This document shows, piece by piece, positions 9,298-17,206 of a stretch of 64,000 nucleotides of DNA (positions within the stretch are counted from its first letter, which is position 1; each line of letters opens with the position of its first letter). The position numbers were made by a program, and so were the translations under genes. Below the pieces are notes generated by a model. The model was not told the origin of the DNA. It was given only the letters and a program-made list of their open reading frames with translations, and made no database searches. The DNA is from Bacillus cereus (GTDB lineage: Bacteria; Bacillota; Bacilli; Bacillales; Bacillaceae_G). The stretch covers positions 5,162,894 to 5,226,893 of the forward strand of contig NZ_CP089518.1 in assembly GCF_025917685.1 (NCBI RefSeq), written 5' to 3'.

Positions 9298-10596
9298 ATG
9301 AACATTACTACTGATGTACAACCAACAACAGAGGAAACGAAGGAGAAAAGATATAAAACACTGTTTGGTTCTGCGCTAGGATATGCAGCAGAAGGTTTAG
9401 ATATGTTGCTCTTATCTTTCGTACTCGTCTACATTTTAAAAGAATTTCATTTAAGCCCTGTTGAAGGTGGAAACTTAACATTAGCTACCACAATTGGAAT
9501 GCTAATCGGGTCTTATTTATTTGGATTTATTGCTGATTTATTTGGGCGTATCCGTACGATGGCCTTCACAATCTTACTATTCTCACTAGCAACAGCACTT
9601 ATTTATTTCGCAACAGATTATTGGCAATTATTAATTCTTCGCTTTTTAGTTGGAATGGGAGTTGGTGGTGAATTCGGGATTGGGATGGCCATCGTAACTG
9701 AAACATGGTCTAAAGAAATGCGAGCTAAGGCGACATCCGTTGTTGCACTTGGATGGCAATTTGGCGTACTAGTCGCTTCACTCCTTCCAGCATTTATCGT
9801 ACCGCATTTCGGATGGAGAGCTGTTTTCTTATTTGGACTCATTCCCGCTCTACTAGCTGTCTATGTACGCAAAAGTTTAAGTGAACCGAAAATATGGGAA
9901 CAAAAACAACGATACAAAAAAGAGTTGTTACAAAAAGAGGCTGAAGGTCATTTAACAACTGCTGAGGCAGAACAACTAAAACAAATGAAAAAGTTCCCAC
10001 TTCGAAAGTTATTTGCAAATAAAAAAGTAACGATAACAACAATTGGTCTTATTATTATGTCATTCATACAGAACTTCGGATATTATGGAATTTTCACATG
10101 GATGCCAACTATTTTAGCAAATAAATATAACTACACATTAGCAAAAGCGAGCGGTTGGATGTTCATCTCTACGATTGGCATGCTAATTGGAATTGCAACT
10201 TTTGGTATTCTAGCCGATAAAATTGGTCGCCGTAAAACTTTTACAATCTATTATGTCGGTGGTACTATATACTGTCTCATTTACTTCTTCTTATTCACAG
10301 ACTCAACATTATTGTTATGGGGAAGTGCATTGCTTGGATTCTTTGCCAATGGCATGATGGGAGGATTCGGAGCAGTTTTAGCTGAAAACTATCCTGCTGA
10401 AGCTCGCTCGACAGCAGAGAACTTTATTTTCGGAACAGGACGCGGTTTAGCTGGATTTGGGCCTGTTATTATCGGCTTACTTGCTGCAGGTGGAAATTTA
10501 ATGGGAGCACTATCTCTCATCTTCATTATCTATCCAATCGGTTTAGTTACAATGCTACTATGTGTCCCAGAGACGAAAGATAAAGTATTAGAATAG
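9298..10596 (+). CDS. MFS transporter, sugar/aromatic-acid permease type (YceI/NiaP-like)
   Basis: This is a 12-helix major facilitator of 432 aa. The first loop motif GFIADLFGRIRTM and its duplicate GILADKIGRRKTF mark the two six-helix halves, and the central loop (about residues 195-240) is charged. The pattern GMGVGGEFGIGMAIV in helix 4 is typical of the aromatic acid, niacin and sialate branch; B. subtilis YceI (niacin permease) is the closest relative I can name. The substrate is unknown. An in-frame ATG at 9250 lies on the terminator, whereas the ATG at 9298 follows AGGAGG at the right distance, so the shorter start is used. The terminator-containing leader upstream suggests ligand-controlled expression. 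Confidence 0.9.
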   Translation: MNITTDVQPTTEETKEKRYKTLFGSALGYAAEGLDMLLLSFVLVYILKEFHLSPVEGGNLTLATTIGMLIGSYLFGFIADLFGRIRTMAFTILLFSLATALIYFATDYWQLLILRFLVGMGVGGEFGIGMAIVTETWSKEMRAKATSVVALGWQFGVLVASLLPAFIVPHFGWRAVFLFGLIPALLAVYVRKSLSEPKIWEQKQRYKKELLQKEAEGHLTTAEAEQLKQMKKFPLRKLFANKKVTITTIGLIIMSFIQNFGYYGIFTWMPTILANKYNYTLAKASGWMFISTIGMLIGIATFGILADKIGRRKTFTIYYVGGTIYCLIYFFLFTDSTLLLWGSALLGFFANGMMGGFGAVLAENYPAEARSTAENFIFGTGRGLAGFGPVIIGLLAAGGNLMGALSLIFIIYPIGLVTMLLCVPETKDKVLE

Positions 10597-10650
10597 ATTG
10601 AAACTGTATAGAGTATGATCCCCTTCGAGAAAAGTAGTTAAATAAATAGT

Positions 10651-10690
10651 AAAGAGGAAGCATCTCAAATAAAATGCTTCCTCTTTTTAT
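10651..10690. terminator. Bidirectional terminator between MFS and BCCT genes
   Basis: The 13-bp arms AAAGAGGAAGCAT and ATGCTTCCTCTTT have a 10-nt loop and a T-run on the plus strand. The A-rich left flank gives a weaker T-run on the minus strand. Confidence 0.88.
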
Positions 10691-10704
10691 ATAAATACAA
10701 TTAT

Positions 10705-12273
10705 TTATTTTGATTTACTAGCTTTTTGGAATAAGAAAGAAGTTTTCTCTTCTTCTTTTACAATACCTTGTTTTAAGGCTAATTCCCCTGCAACTTTAGG
10801 CGCTAGCCATAGCATTGGGAATAACAGAATGGATACCGGGACAGCTGTTACTACGATGAATGATTGTAATGCATTAATACTTCCCTCACCCATGTATAAA
10901 AGAATCGCTGCAACTGTTCCCATAATAAGCGACCAAAACACTCGCAAACTAATTCTAGGATCTCCATCTCCAGTCACTGCCATTGAAATCGAATAAGCCA
11001 TTGAATCTCCTGTTGTCACTACAAATAAGATTGTTAATAAAAGAAATGCAGGTCCAATAATATTAGAGAGTGGCAGTTGCTCTGTAATTGCAATCATAGC
11101 CGCTGGCATACCAGATTCACTTAATGCGGTCGAAATAGAACCAGGCTTCATTAACTCATAAAATACACCTGACCCTCCCAAAATCGTAAACCAAAACGTT
11201 GTAATAATAGGTGCAATAATTCCAATTGCAACGATGATTTCTCGGATTGTTCTGCCTCTTGAAATACGACTCACTAAAATTGCCATCATCGGTCCATATC
11301 CAATAAACCATCCCCAGAAAAAGATTGTCCACGACCCTAACCAACCTGTATCACCACGATATGTGCTCATTGGAATAAATTCATTTATATAAAATCCAAA
11401 CGAAGAAACAAATGAATCAATAATAAATCCACCTGGTCCAAACAGTAATACGAATACCATTAATAAAACTGCTAACCTAACATTTAAATTACTTATAATT
11501 TGAATCCCTTTATCAATTCCCGTTACCGCAGATATAGTAGAAACAGCTACTACACAAACAATAATCGCTAATTGAGTAGTAAACACATCAGGAATGTCAA
11601 ACAATGCTTGTAACCCATAACTTGCTTGTAGTCCTAAAAATCCGATCGGACCAATCGTCCCTGCAGCTACCGCGATAATGGCAAATACATCGATCATTGT
11701 TCCAAGCCAACTCTTTCGCAACTTCTCTCCAAAAATAGGATATAAAAGTGTTCGAGGTTTTAACGGCATACCTTTATGATAATGTCCGTACATCATAACT
11801 ACCGCACTAATTGTACCTAAAATCGTCCAAGCGAGGAAACCCCAGTGCATATAGCTTTGTGCTAAAGCAGGCATTACCGCTTCTTTCGTTCCAGCAGTTA
11901 TACCTTCATGTATTGGTGGCACCGTCATCAAATGGTACATCGGCTCTGCAGCTGCCCAAAAAACGCCACCTCCGGCAAGCAATGTAGACATAATAATAGC
12001 GAGCCATTTTGTCGTACTAATCTCAGGTTTTTCTAGCCCCCCAAGTTTAACTCTCCCATATTTCGAAAACGCCATACACATTGCCACAATAAATGTACCA
12101 ATTAATAAAACCTGCCAAAAGGCACCAAAATATTTAATTGAAGCTGCAAAACTGCTATTAATGACTCCCTCTACGTAACTTTTATTTAAAATAACTGCAA
12201 TTACAAATAATAAAAGTGAGCCACCACTAATAAGAAATACAGGCCAATCCGTTTTTCGACTCTTCATTCTCAT
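10705..12273 (-). CDS. BCCT-family transporter (betaine/choline/carnitine type)
   Basis: This secondary transporter of 522 aa has twelve predicted helices. The family signature in helix 8 and the following loop reads SWTIFFWGWFIGYGP then ISRGRTIREI. Family members import glycine betaine, choline, carnitine or related compounds with Na+ or H+, often for osmoprotection. Compared with the BetP/OpuD tryptophan box (W-T-x-F-Y-W-A-W-W-x-x-W), the second and third box tryptophans are replaced by Phe, Gly or Tyr. The usual betaine specificity is therefore uncertain. Start MRMKSRKT is chosen for its AGGAGG eight bases upstream. A strong palindrome lies 42-74 bp upstream. Confidence 0.92.
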   Translation of the reverse strand: MRMKSRKTDWPVFLISGGSLLLFVIAVILNKSYVEGVINSSFAASIKYFGAFWQVLLIGTFIVAMCMAFSKYGRVKLGGLEKPEISTTKWLAIIMSTLLAGGGVFWAAAEPMYHLMTVPPIHEGITAGTKEAVMPALAQSYMHWGFLAWTILGTISAVVMMYGHYHKGMPLKPRTLLYPIFGEKLRKSWLGTMIDVFAIIAVAAGTIGPIGFLGLQASYGLQALFDIPDVFTTQLAIIVCVVAVSTISAVTGIDKGIQIISNLNVRLAVLLMVFVLLFGPGGFIIDSFVSSFGFYINEFIPMSTYRGDTGWLGSWTIFFWGWFIGYGPMMAILVSRISRGRTIREIIVAIGIIAPIITTFWFTILGGSGVFYELMKPGSISTALSESGMPAAMIAITEQLPLSNIIGPAFLLLTILFVVTTGDSMAYSISMAVTGDGDPRISLRVFWSLIMGTVAAILLYMGEGSINALQSFIVVTAVPVSILLFPMLWLAPKVAGELALKQGIVKEEEKTSFLFQKASKSK

Positions 12274-12314
12274 TTACACTTCCTCCTTCCTCAGCAATCT
12301 AAAAAAACAACTTT

Positions 12315-12347
12315 ATTATGTTTTATTGTTTACACCTAAAACATAAT
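12315..12347. promoter_or_regulatory. Perfect inverted repeat upstream of the BCCT gene (candidate operator)
   Basis: ATTATGTTTTA and TAAAACATAAT form perfect 11-bp arms around an 11-nt spacer. The centre-to-centre distance is two helical turns, suited to a dimeric repressor. The proximal arm contains a CATAAT that could be the -10 of the BCCT promoter. There is no T-run in the minus direction, so it is not a terminator for a neighbouring gene. Confidence 0.6.
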
Positions 12348-12465
12348 GATTATATAAGTATAATAATTCATCGATTTTCTACACACTTATGTTGTCCCTA
12401 AAAATATGCTAAATCCCTTATTTAAAAGAAAATTTCTATTCCTATTACATAAAAAAGCAAAATAA
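12348..12465. other. Intergenic DNA between the BCCT promoter and the nos terminator
   Basis: AT-rich sequence with no ORF that has a ribosome binding site and no RNA gene that I recognise. It is the untranscribed gap between two minus-strand units. Confidence 0.4.
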
Positions 12466-12491
12466 AAGACCTTATATTTCTATAAGGTCTT
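12466..12491 (-). terminator. Terminator downstream of nos
   Basis: The arms AAGACCTTATA and TATAAGGTCTT (11 bp) enclose a TTTC loop. On the minus strand the hairpin is followed by TTTTATTTT. It lies about 140 bp past the nos stop codon; the 3' UTR between is AT-rich without an evident gene. Confidence 0.75.
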
Positions 12492-12633
12492 CGAAACAGA
12501 AATTTGATTATAACATAAGGAACTCCTTGGTTCAAAAAGCTCCTTCCAAAAATAACCGAGAGTAAAGGCTTCCATTTGCTACGTAACAGTAATTAAAAAA
12601 AATTATATTTTGCATAAAAAACTATACTAAATA

Positions 12634-13704
12634 TCATTTATGAAAGAAATTCGGCTTCAAAATTTCATTCGGATACGGTTTATGATAAATATGAGTGGTA
12701 GCTGGTGACAGCGGTGGAATGAGCCACACCCAATTGCCTGTTACAACCCGTCCACATGCTGCTTCTTGCTTCTCAAATTGTTGAAATTGTTGTGCAGCTG
12801 TATGGTGATCCACAATACTAACTCCTTGTTTTTTGAAGGAATGTAATACAGCAATATTCAACTCAATTAGTGCCTTGTCTTTCCATAACGTACCGTTTCT
12901 CGATGTATCTAACTCCATCATCTCCGCAACAGCCGGCAGTAAATTATAACGATCATGATCCGCTAAGTTACGTGCCCCAATCTCCGTCCCCATATACCAT
13001 CCATTGAACGGAGCGGCTGTATAGGAAATACCGCCAATTTCTAAGCGCATATCTGAAATCATTGGAACCCCATACCATTTTGCTCCAAGGGATGAAATCG
13101 GGTATTCTGGGTGTTCAATTGGCACTTCTTTTACTTCTTCTCTCGGAATTTCTTTATATGTAGGCGCCTTCCCGTTTATAGAAAAAACAAGTGGCAATAC
13201 ATCGAAATTCGTACCTTCTCCTTGCCATCCAAGTTCCTGGCAAAAATCCGTAAACGCAGTAGAATGAGAGTCACCAATCACCCCTATTTCTGTTTTATAT
13301 CCTGCATACCGAATCAATTGGTGATTATAAATTCGTATATTATTTTCTTCACCTTGATATTGCTTAAAAATTGTAATCGTCGGTTTAACTTTCCCATCGT
13401 TCGTTGCATATTTAATATGATGAATTAATGCATTATATAAACCTTCCTCATCATTTACTTCACGTGCATCTAATATGTGCATCTTACTCCAAAATAGTCT
13501 TCCGATACATCGATTACTATTGCGCCATGCCATTCGCGATCCATGAACAAGTTCTTCAAATGTATGCTCATACGTCCCCGTCTTCTCTATCTCTATTAAA
13601 ATTTCTTCCATACGCTCTTTTATTAATTGCTCTTTATTAAGTTCCTTATAGCAAATAGTAATAAAGTTACTTGCTTCCTCTATTAATTGTTTCGTTTTAC
13701 TCAT
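12634..13704 (-). CDS. nos: Bacterial nitric oxide synthase (oxygenase domain only)
   Basis: This 356-aa haem enzyme converts L-arginine to citrulline and nitric oxide. The proximal haem-ligand motif WRNSNRCIGRLFW is present with Cys66. The substrate region WYMGTEIGARNLADHDRYN and the C-terminal pterin-side WVWLIPPLSP follow. It consists only of the oxygenase; like other Bacillus NOS it must borrow electrons from cellular reductases. The ATG at 13704 follows AAGGAGA by six bases, so it is preferred over the TTG two codons upstream. In B. anthracis and B. subtilis, NO from this enzyme protects against oxidative stress and antibiotics. The divergent neighbour is sodA2. Confidence 0.96.
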   Translation of the reverse strand: MSKTKQLIEEASNFITICYKELNKEQLIKERMEEILIEIEKTGTYEHTFEELVHGSRMAWRNSNRCIGRLFWSKMHILDAREVNDEEGLYNALIHHIKYATNDGKVKPTITIFKQYQGEENNIRIYNHQLIRYAGYKTEIGVIGDSHSTAFTDFCQELGWQGEGTNFDVLPLVFSINGKAPTYKEIPREEVKEVPIEHPEYPISSLGAKWYGVPMISDMRLEIGGISYTAAPFNGWYMGTEIGARNLADHDRYNLLPAVAEMMELDTSRNGTLWKDKALIELNIAVLHSFKKQGVSIVDHHTAAQQFQQFEKQEAACGRVVTGNWVWLIPPLSPATTHIYHKPYPNEILKPNFFHK

Positions 13705-13833
13705 AAACAATCTCCTTCTATCTCAACAAGACACTACTACTTTACAGTATAAGCAAAAAGGATAAGAGTCACAAACGAAAGTGGAAGTGTTACTTTTATT
13801 GTAATATTTTTCAGAAAATTAGAGAATTTACTA

Positions 13834-13862
13834 TTGACTTACATGAAGAATAGGTGTAATTT
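13834..13862 (+). promoter_or_regulatory. Sigma-A-type promoter of sodA2
   Basis: TTGACT (13834-13839), a 17-bp spacer, then TAATTT (13857-13862). It lies about 60 bp upstream of the sodA2 start. Confidence 0.6.
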
Positions 13863-13920
13863 TGACTCAGGTAAAGTTTTTTTACCTAGACCAACTTTTA
13901 AAGAGAAAGGAGGTAATTTT

Positions 13921-14547
13921 ATGTCTTCATTTCAATTGCCAAAGCTTTCATATGACTATGATGAACTAGAGCCATATATCGATAGCAATACACTCTCCAT
14001 TCATCACGGAAAGCACCATGCGACGTATGTAAACAATTTAAATGCTACTTTAGAAAATTATATTGAATTACATAATAAATCTTTAGAAGAGTTACTATGT
14101 AATTTAGATGATTTACCAAAAGAAATTGTTACAGCTGTAAGAAATAACGGTGGTGGACATTATTGTCATAGTCTTTTTTGGGAAGTGATGAGCCCACGAG
14201 GTGGCGGCGAGCCTAATGGAGACGTTGCAAAAGTAATTGATTATTATTTCAATACCTTTGACAACTTAAAAGACCAACTGTCCAAAGCGGCCATTAGTCG
14301 TTTTGGAAGTGGATATGGATGGCTTGTTCTTGATGGTGAAGAACTCGCTGTTATGAGTACACCAAATCAAGATACACCTTTGCAAGAAGGAAAAATTCCA
14401 TTACTCGTCATCGATGTATGGGAACATGCCTATTATTTAAAGTATCAAAATCGGCGCCCTGAGTTTGTTACCAACTGGTGGCATACGGTAAACTGGGAAC
14501 GCGTAAACGAAAAATATTTACAAGCAATTCAATCACAAAAACATTAG
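13921..14547 (+). CDS. sodA2: Superoxide dismutase, Fe/Mn family (SodA2)
   Basis: This cytoplasmic enzyme of 208 aa dismutates superoxide to hydrogen peroxide and oxygen. The N-terminal helical hairpin carries the metal-ligand motif SIHHGKHHATYVNNL, GGGHYCHSLFW supplies the second His, and the family signature DVWEHAYYLKY gives the remaining Asp and His. The frame is open for 29 codons further upstream, but the ATG at 13921 follows GAAAGGAGGT and gives the normal family length. It is the second SOD type known in the B. cereus group. It lies divergent to nos, with separate promoters in the 216-bp gap. Confidence 0.95.
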   Translation: MSSFQLPKLSYDYDELEPYIDSNTLSIHHGKHHATYVNNLNATLENYIELHNKSLEELLCNLDDLPKEIVTAVRNNGGGHYCHSLFWEVMSPRGGGEPNGDVAKVIDYYFNTFDNLKDQLSKAAISRFGSGYGWLVLDGEELAVMSTPNQDTPLQEGKIPLLVIDVWEHAYYLKYQNRRPEFVTNWWHTVNWERVNEKYLQAIQSQKH

Positions 14548-14603
14548 TCTTACGTATAAGGTAAATTTGGTAATGTAAAATCAGTATTGTCGAAATCCTC
14601 CAG

Positions 14604-14630
14604 AATCCCCCGGATTGCCACCGGGGGATT
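14604..14630. terminator. Terminator of sodA2 / epimerase-like gene
   Basis: The GC-rich 10-bp arms AATCCCCCGG and CCGGGGGATT enclose a 7-nt loop. It lies between convergent genes, so it can serve both, although T-runs are short. Confidence 0.78.
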
Positions 14631-14635
14631 TATGA

Positions 14636-15523
14636 TTACTTCATTGTACTTATGTACTGTTGTAAAACATTTTTTATTTCTAGTTTCAGCTCTCGGAACA
14701 AAAATCCTAATTCACGAGCCTTTCCGTTATGTAACGTACAGTTAGTTACTTCATTATAAGGAGCTATATTTTCTCCTGCTTCTTGAATGAGCGCTTTTAT
14801 CCCCGTTTTCTCTTCTATGAAATAAATAATTTCTTCCGTGGAAACTACCCCGTTACTACAGGCATTAATTGGCCCTTCTATGCTTTCCATCCCGCACCAA
14901 GCTAAAAACTGCCCTGCTTCTTTTTCATGTATAAACGACAACTCTCCATCTACATGATCCACAACGATAGACTCTTGCTTCACAATATGTTCAACGTAAA
15001 ATTGTAACCTTTTCGTATAATCGTTTTCTCCAATAACAACTGGAAAACGCACTGCAACGGCTGGGAATGTTGCATGTTGAAATAAAGCCGCTTCGGCTAA
15101 TCGCTTGCCTTCACTATAATTAAAATCATTCCTATCCCCATACGTAATCGCATACTCGTACGGATTAAAGTTCTCTTCTGCCAAGTCTAGCGCAGGCTCA
15201 TAGACAGCCATTGAAGATGTCATAATATACTTCTTCGTTTTTCCTTTCAACACTTCACACACTATCTTCGCTGCATTCGAGCTATAACATAAATTATCGT
15301 ATACAACATCATAGCTTTTACCTTCCAAACGCTCTTCCAGTAACTTTTCGTCTTCTCTATCTACTACAATTCTTTTTACTGTATACCCAAAGGAATCTTC
15401 GGTAATTCCCCGCGTAGCAATTGTTATATCATGCCCAGCTTGTAAAAGTGCTTCTACTAAATGTTTGCCGAAAAACCTTGTTCCCCCTAGCACCAATACT
15501 TTTTTCACCTTCATCATCCCCAT
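14636..15523 (-). CDS. NAD-dependent epimerase/dehydratase family protein
   Basis: This is an extended short-chain dehydrogenase-like protein of 295 aa. The N-terminal nucleotide-binding loop reads VLVLGGTRFFGKHL, a variant of GxxGxxG, and acidic residues follow the second strand. The usual catalytic YxxxK is not clear: the region YSEGKRLAE (Tyr-Ser-Glu-Gly-Lys) fits the spacing and may be it. The substrate is unknown; relatives include sugar epimerases, reductases and RNA-binding chloroplast proteins. Start choice is uncertain: ATG at 15523, nearby ATGs, or GTG at 15508 (giving MKKVLVLGG, with GGGGAT upstream) are possible. Confidence 0.85.
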   Translation of the reverse strand: MGMMKVKKVLVLGGTRFFGKHLVEALLQAGHDITIATRGITEDSFGYTVKRIVVDREDEKLLEERLEGKSYDVVYDNLCYSSNAAKIVCEVLKGKTKKYIMTSSMAVYEPALDLAEENFNPYEYAITYGDRNDFNYSEGKRLAEAALFQHATFPAVAVRFPVVIGENDYTKRLQFYVEHIVKQESIVVDHVDGELSFIHEKEAGQFLAWCGMESIEGPINACSNGVVSTEEIIYFIEEKTGIKALIQEAGENIAPYNEVTNCTLHNGKARELGFLFRELKLEIKNVLQQYISTMK

Positions 15524-15570
15524 TTTATAAATTGTAAAATACTACCTCTATTATTATAAACGCTAAAATA

Positions 15571-15610
15571 GAAAAAACATGGAATCAGTTTAACGATTCC
15601 ATGTTTTTTC
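15571..15610 (-). terminator. Terminator of the UreI/AmiS-like gene
   Basis: The 16-bp perfect arms GAAAAAACATGGAATC and GATTCCATGTTTTTTC have an 8-nt loop. It lies 14 bp past the stop of the minus-strand channel gene and has T-runs in both directions. Confidence 0.88.
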
Positions 15611-15623
15611 TACATACGATACA

Positions 15624-16214
15624 TTAACGTACTCGATATTTAAAGATACAATAACAGAAATATAAAATAGAAATTACTGATACATAAACCCATAGTTCAT
15701 ATACGAATCCCTCTCCCCACACCCCCATAAAATAAAAGAGTGCAGGCAACGTCAATGTTACCCATGATTGTACGAAAGCAATTCTTCCAAGATATTGATT
15801 GATATTCTTTTTTTGTGTATTTAATACAAAGAATAAATACCAAAGTAATGCCCACATAAACCATGTTAACGCATTAACAACATCATGGAATTGAACAAAC
15901 GAAACAACCATATAGAATAACGCAATAATCGCTACCCATATACAAAACCATCCTAGGCCGCTACTATCCATACCCTTAATAAAAGTAACCCCTACGTACA
16001 AATACGTTAAACCAAATAAAAAAGTAGCTGCATATGAATATACCGTCCAATTACTTTGATCAGAGATCATAATTAAATAAAACGGAATGATAATTTGTAA
16101 TGCCCCCACAAATAAATTAAAAACACCTGCACTCTTCATCTCTGCTTTGCCTAGTATGACAAGGCTATTTAAAAATAAGGCTGCACCTGAAAGTAATAAT
16201 CCTACATAACCCAT
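15624..16214 (-). CDS. AmiS/UreI-family transporter (urea or short-chain amide channel)
   Basis: This 196-aa inner-membrane protein has six hydrophobic helices covering almost its full length. The patterns GLTYLYVGVTFIKG and GLGWFCIWVAI, and LTWFMWALLWYLFF near residue 125, match the AmiS/UreI family. These include the acid-gated urea channel of Helicobacter and amide channels of actinobacteria. No urease or amidase gene is within this window, so the solute is uncertain. Translation looks unusual: the only good Shine-Dalgarno (GGGGAGG, 16253-16259) is 38 nt from the ATG, and a perfect hairpin lies between them. Confidence 0.88.
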   Translation of the reverse strand: MGYVGLLLSGAALFLNSLVILGKAEMKSAGVFNLFVGALQIIIPFYLIMISDQSNWTVYSYAATFLFGLTYLYVGVTFIKGMDSSGLGWFCIWVAIIALFYMVVSFVQFHDVVNALTWFMWALLWYLFFVLNTQKKNINQYLGRIAFVQSWVTLTLPALFYFMGVWGEGFVYELWVYVSVISILYFCYCIFKYRVR

Positions 16215-16222
16215 ATATACTC

Positions 16223-16259
16223 GTGTGAAAATCTTATGTTTTCACACTGTAACCTCCCC
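16223..16259 (-). promoter_or_regulatory. Hairpin between Shine-Dalgarno and start codon of the UreI-like gene
   Basis: GTGTGAAAA (16223-16231) and TTTTCACAC (16239-16247) are perfect 9-bp arms with a 7-nt loop. GGGGAGG lies at 16253-16259 on the 5' side and ATG begins at 16214. If the hairpin folds in mRNA, the effective distance from Shine-Dalgarno to ATG drops to about 13 nt. Alternatively the palindrome is a protein-binding operator. Confidence 0.6.
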
Positions 16260-16683
16260 ACCATATAAAAAATCATATTTCTTATTATCTTTCTTCTTAC
16301 TTAAAACCACATACATAGTTTTTTATGTTAAAAGTCAGACTTCCTACCTCAAAAAATGAAATGAAACTACCTTTAATAACTGCTATACAGCAATATTATT
16401 TCTTGTATAATCTCAGTCAACTTTTCAGTATTTGAAAGTAACAGCATTCCCCTAACATCGCGAATTAAAAACGCTTTCAAAAAGAAGTAATCCTATCAAA
16501 AAGTTAATAGGATTACTTGATTATAAACGCACTCTAACAACAAGACAAGACCTGGGATGATTTTTAAATTATTCTCTTTTATTTCCATGAGAATTAATAG
16601 AATGATTCATTTATACTAGTTCATTCTACTAATCTTTTACATAGAATATTTTAAATTCATATTAATTTCTTTAGAAAGGTAAG
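16260..16683. other. Intergenic region between the UreI-like gene and the orphan gene
   Basis: This 424-bp AT-rich stretch holds a hairpin at 16485-16518 (AAGTAATCCTAT/ATAGGATTACTT) followed on the minus strand by CTTTTTG, which looks like a terminator for an unseen minus-strand transcript. A weak cre-like sequence sits at 16465-16481. A 30-codon minus-strand frame (MEIKENNLKIIPGL...) ends in the hairpin but has no Shine-Dalgarno. I see no convincing gene. Confidence 0.4.
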
Positions 16684-17091
16684 ATGTATATGTTTCATCA
16701 TGGAATTCCTCGATATGTAGTTCGTTCAACTGGCGTTTTAACGAAAGAATCTAATACTATTTCTGCTGTAGTTAACATTGTGAACTTGGATAAATATTAT
16801 CCCCATCACATAACTATAGAAGTATGGGATTGGTCCACTCATTCTACTCCAATAAAGCTTCCCGTACTAGTCGGGGAAAATGTAGAAGCAAGTTTCCCCT
16901 ACTCTCTCGACAGTAATAATCTTGCCGTTTTTTACGCCGATTTAGATGACACTGTAGATCTATATGAAATTCGAATTTCCTATAACGATCACCCCAACAT
17001 TATTGCAAATTGCTTTGGACGAAGCTTACCACCATATTCAAGCCAAGAAGGTAACACAGTGTACCATAAACAGCTCGTTCGAATTCATTAA
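16684..17091 (+). CDS. Hypothetical protein, beta-rich, 135 aa
   Basis: I do not recognise this family. The protein is soluble-looking, without signal peptide or membrane helix. Alternating hydrophobic residues (ISAVVNIVNL, ITIEVWDW, LAVFYADLDD, YEIRISYND) suggest a small beta-sandwich. It is rich in Tyr, His and Asp and has a single Cys near residue 117. The start MYMFHHGIPRY follows GAAAGGT at a normal distance. Codon use resembles its neighbours, so there is no clear sign of recent transfer. It stands alone, 5' of a palindrome and convergent with the PelA-hydrolase-like gene. Confidence 0.75.
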   Translation: MYMFHHGIPRYVVRSTGVLTKESNTISAVVNIVNLDKYYPHHITIEVWDWSTHSTPIKLPVLVGENVEASFPYSLDSNNLAVFYADLDDTVDLYEIRISYNDHPNIIANCFGRSLPPYSSQEGNTVYHKQLVRIH

Positions 17092-17115
17092 GTCCATTAT
17101 TATGTAATAGGTGCT

Positions 17116-17160
17116 GGTCAGTAATACATTCATCTTTATAAGATAATCGTATTACTGACC
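17116..17160. repeat. Inverted repeat between convergent genes
   Basis: The perfect 12-bp arms GGTCAGTAATAC and GTATTACTGACC are 21 nt apart. Neither side has a T-run, so it is a poor intrinsic terminator. It may still end transcription, protect RNA 3' ends, or bind a protein. Confidence 0.55.
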
Positions 17161-17206
17161 TAGGCTGTCATAGTCAATCTTGATAGTTTCTCATTCCTAA
17201 TAATTG

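Noticed and set aside
16465..16481. cre-like sequence TTAAAAACGCTTTCAAA in the gap after the UreI-like gene
   Set aside because: It lacks the conserved G of the cre TG, lies about 250 bp from the nearest start and has no promoter beside it.
16482..16577. 30-codon minus-strand frame beginning MEIKENNLKIIPGL
   Set aside because: No Shine-Dalgarno, and it runs into the hairpin; length is within chance for AT-rich DNA. Kept only as a possible lead for the orphan terminator.
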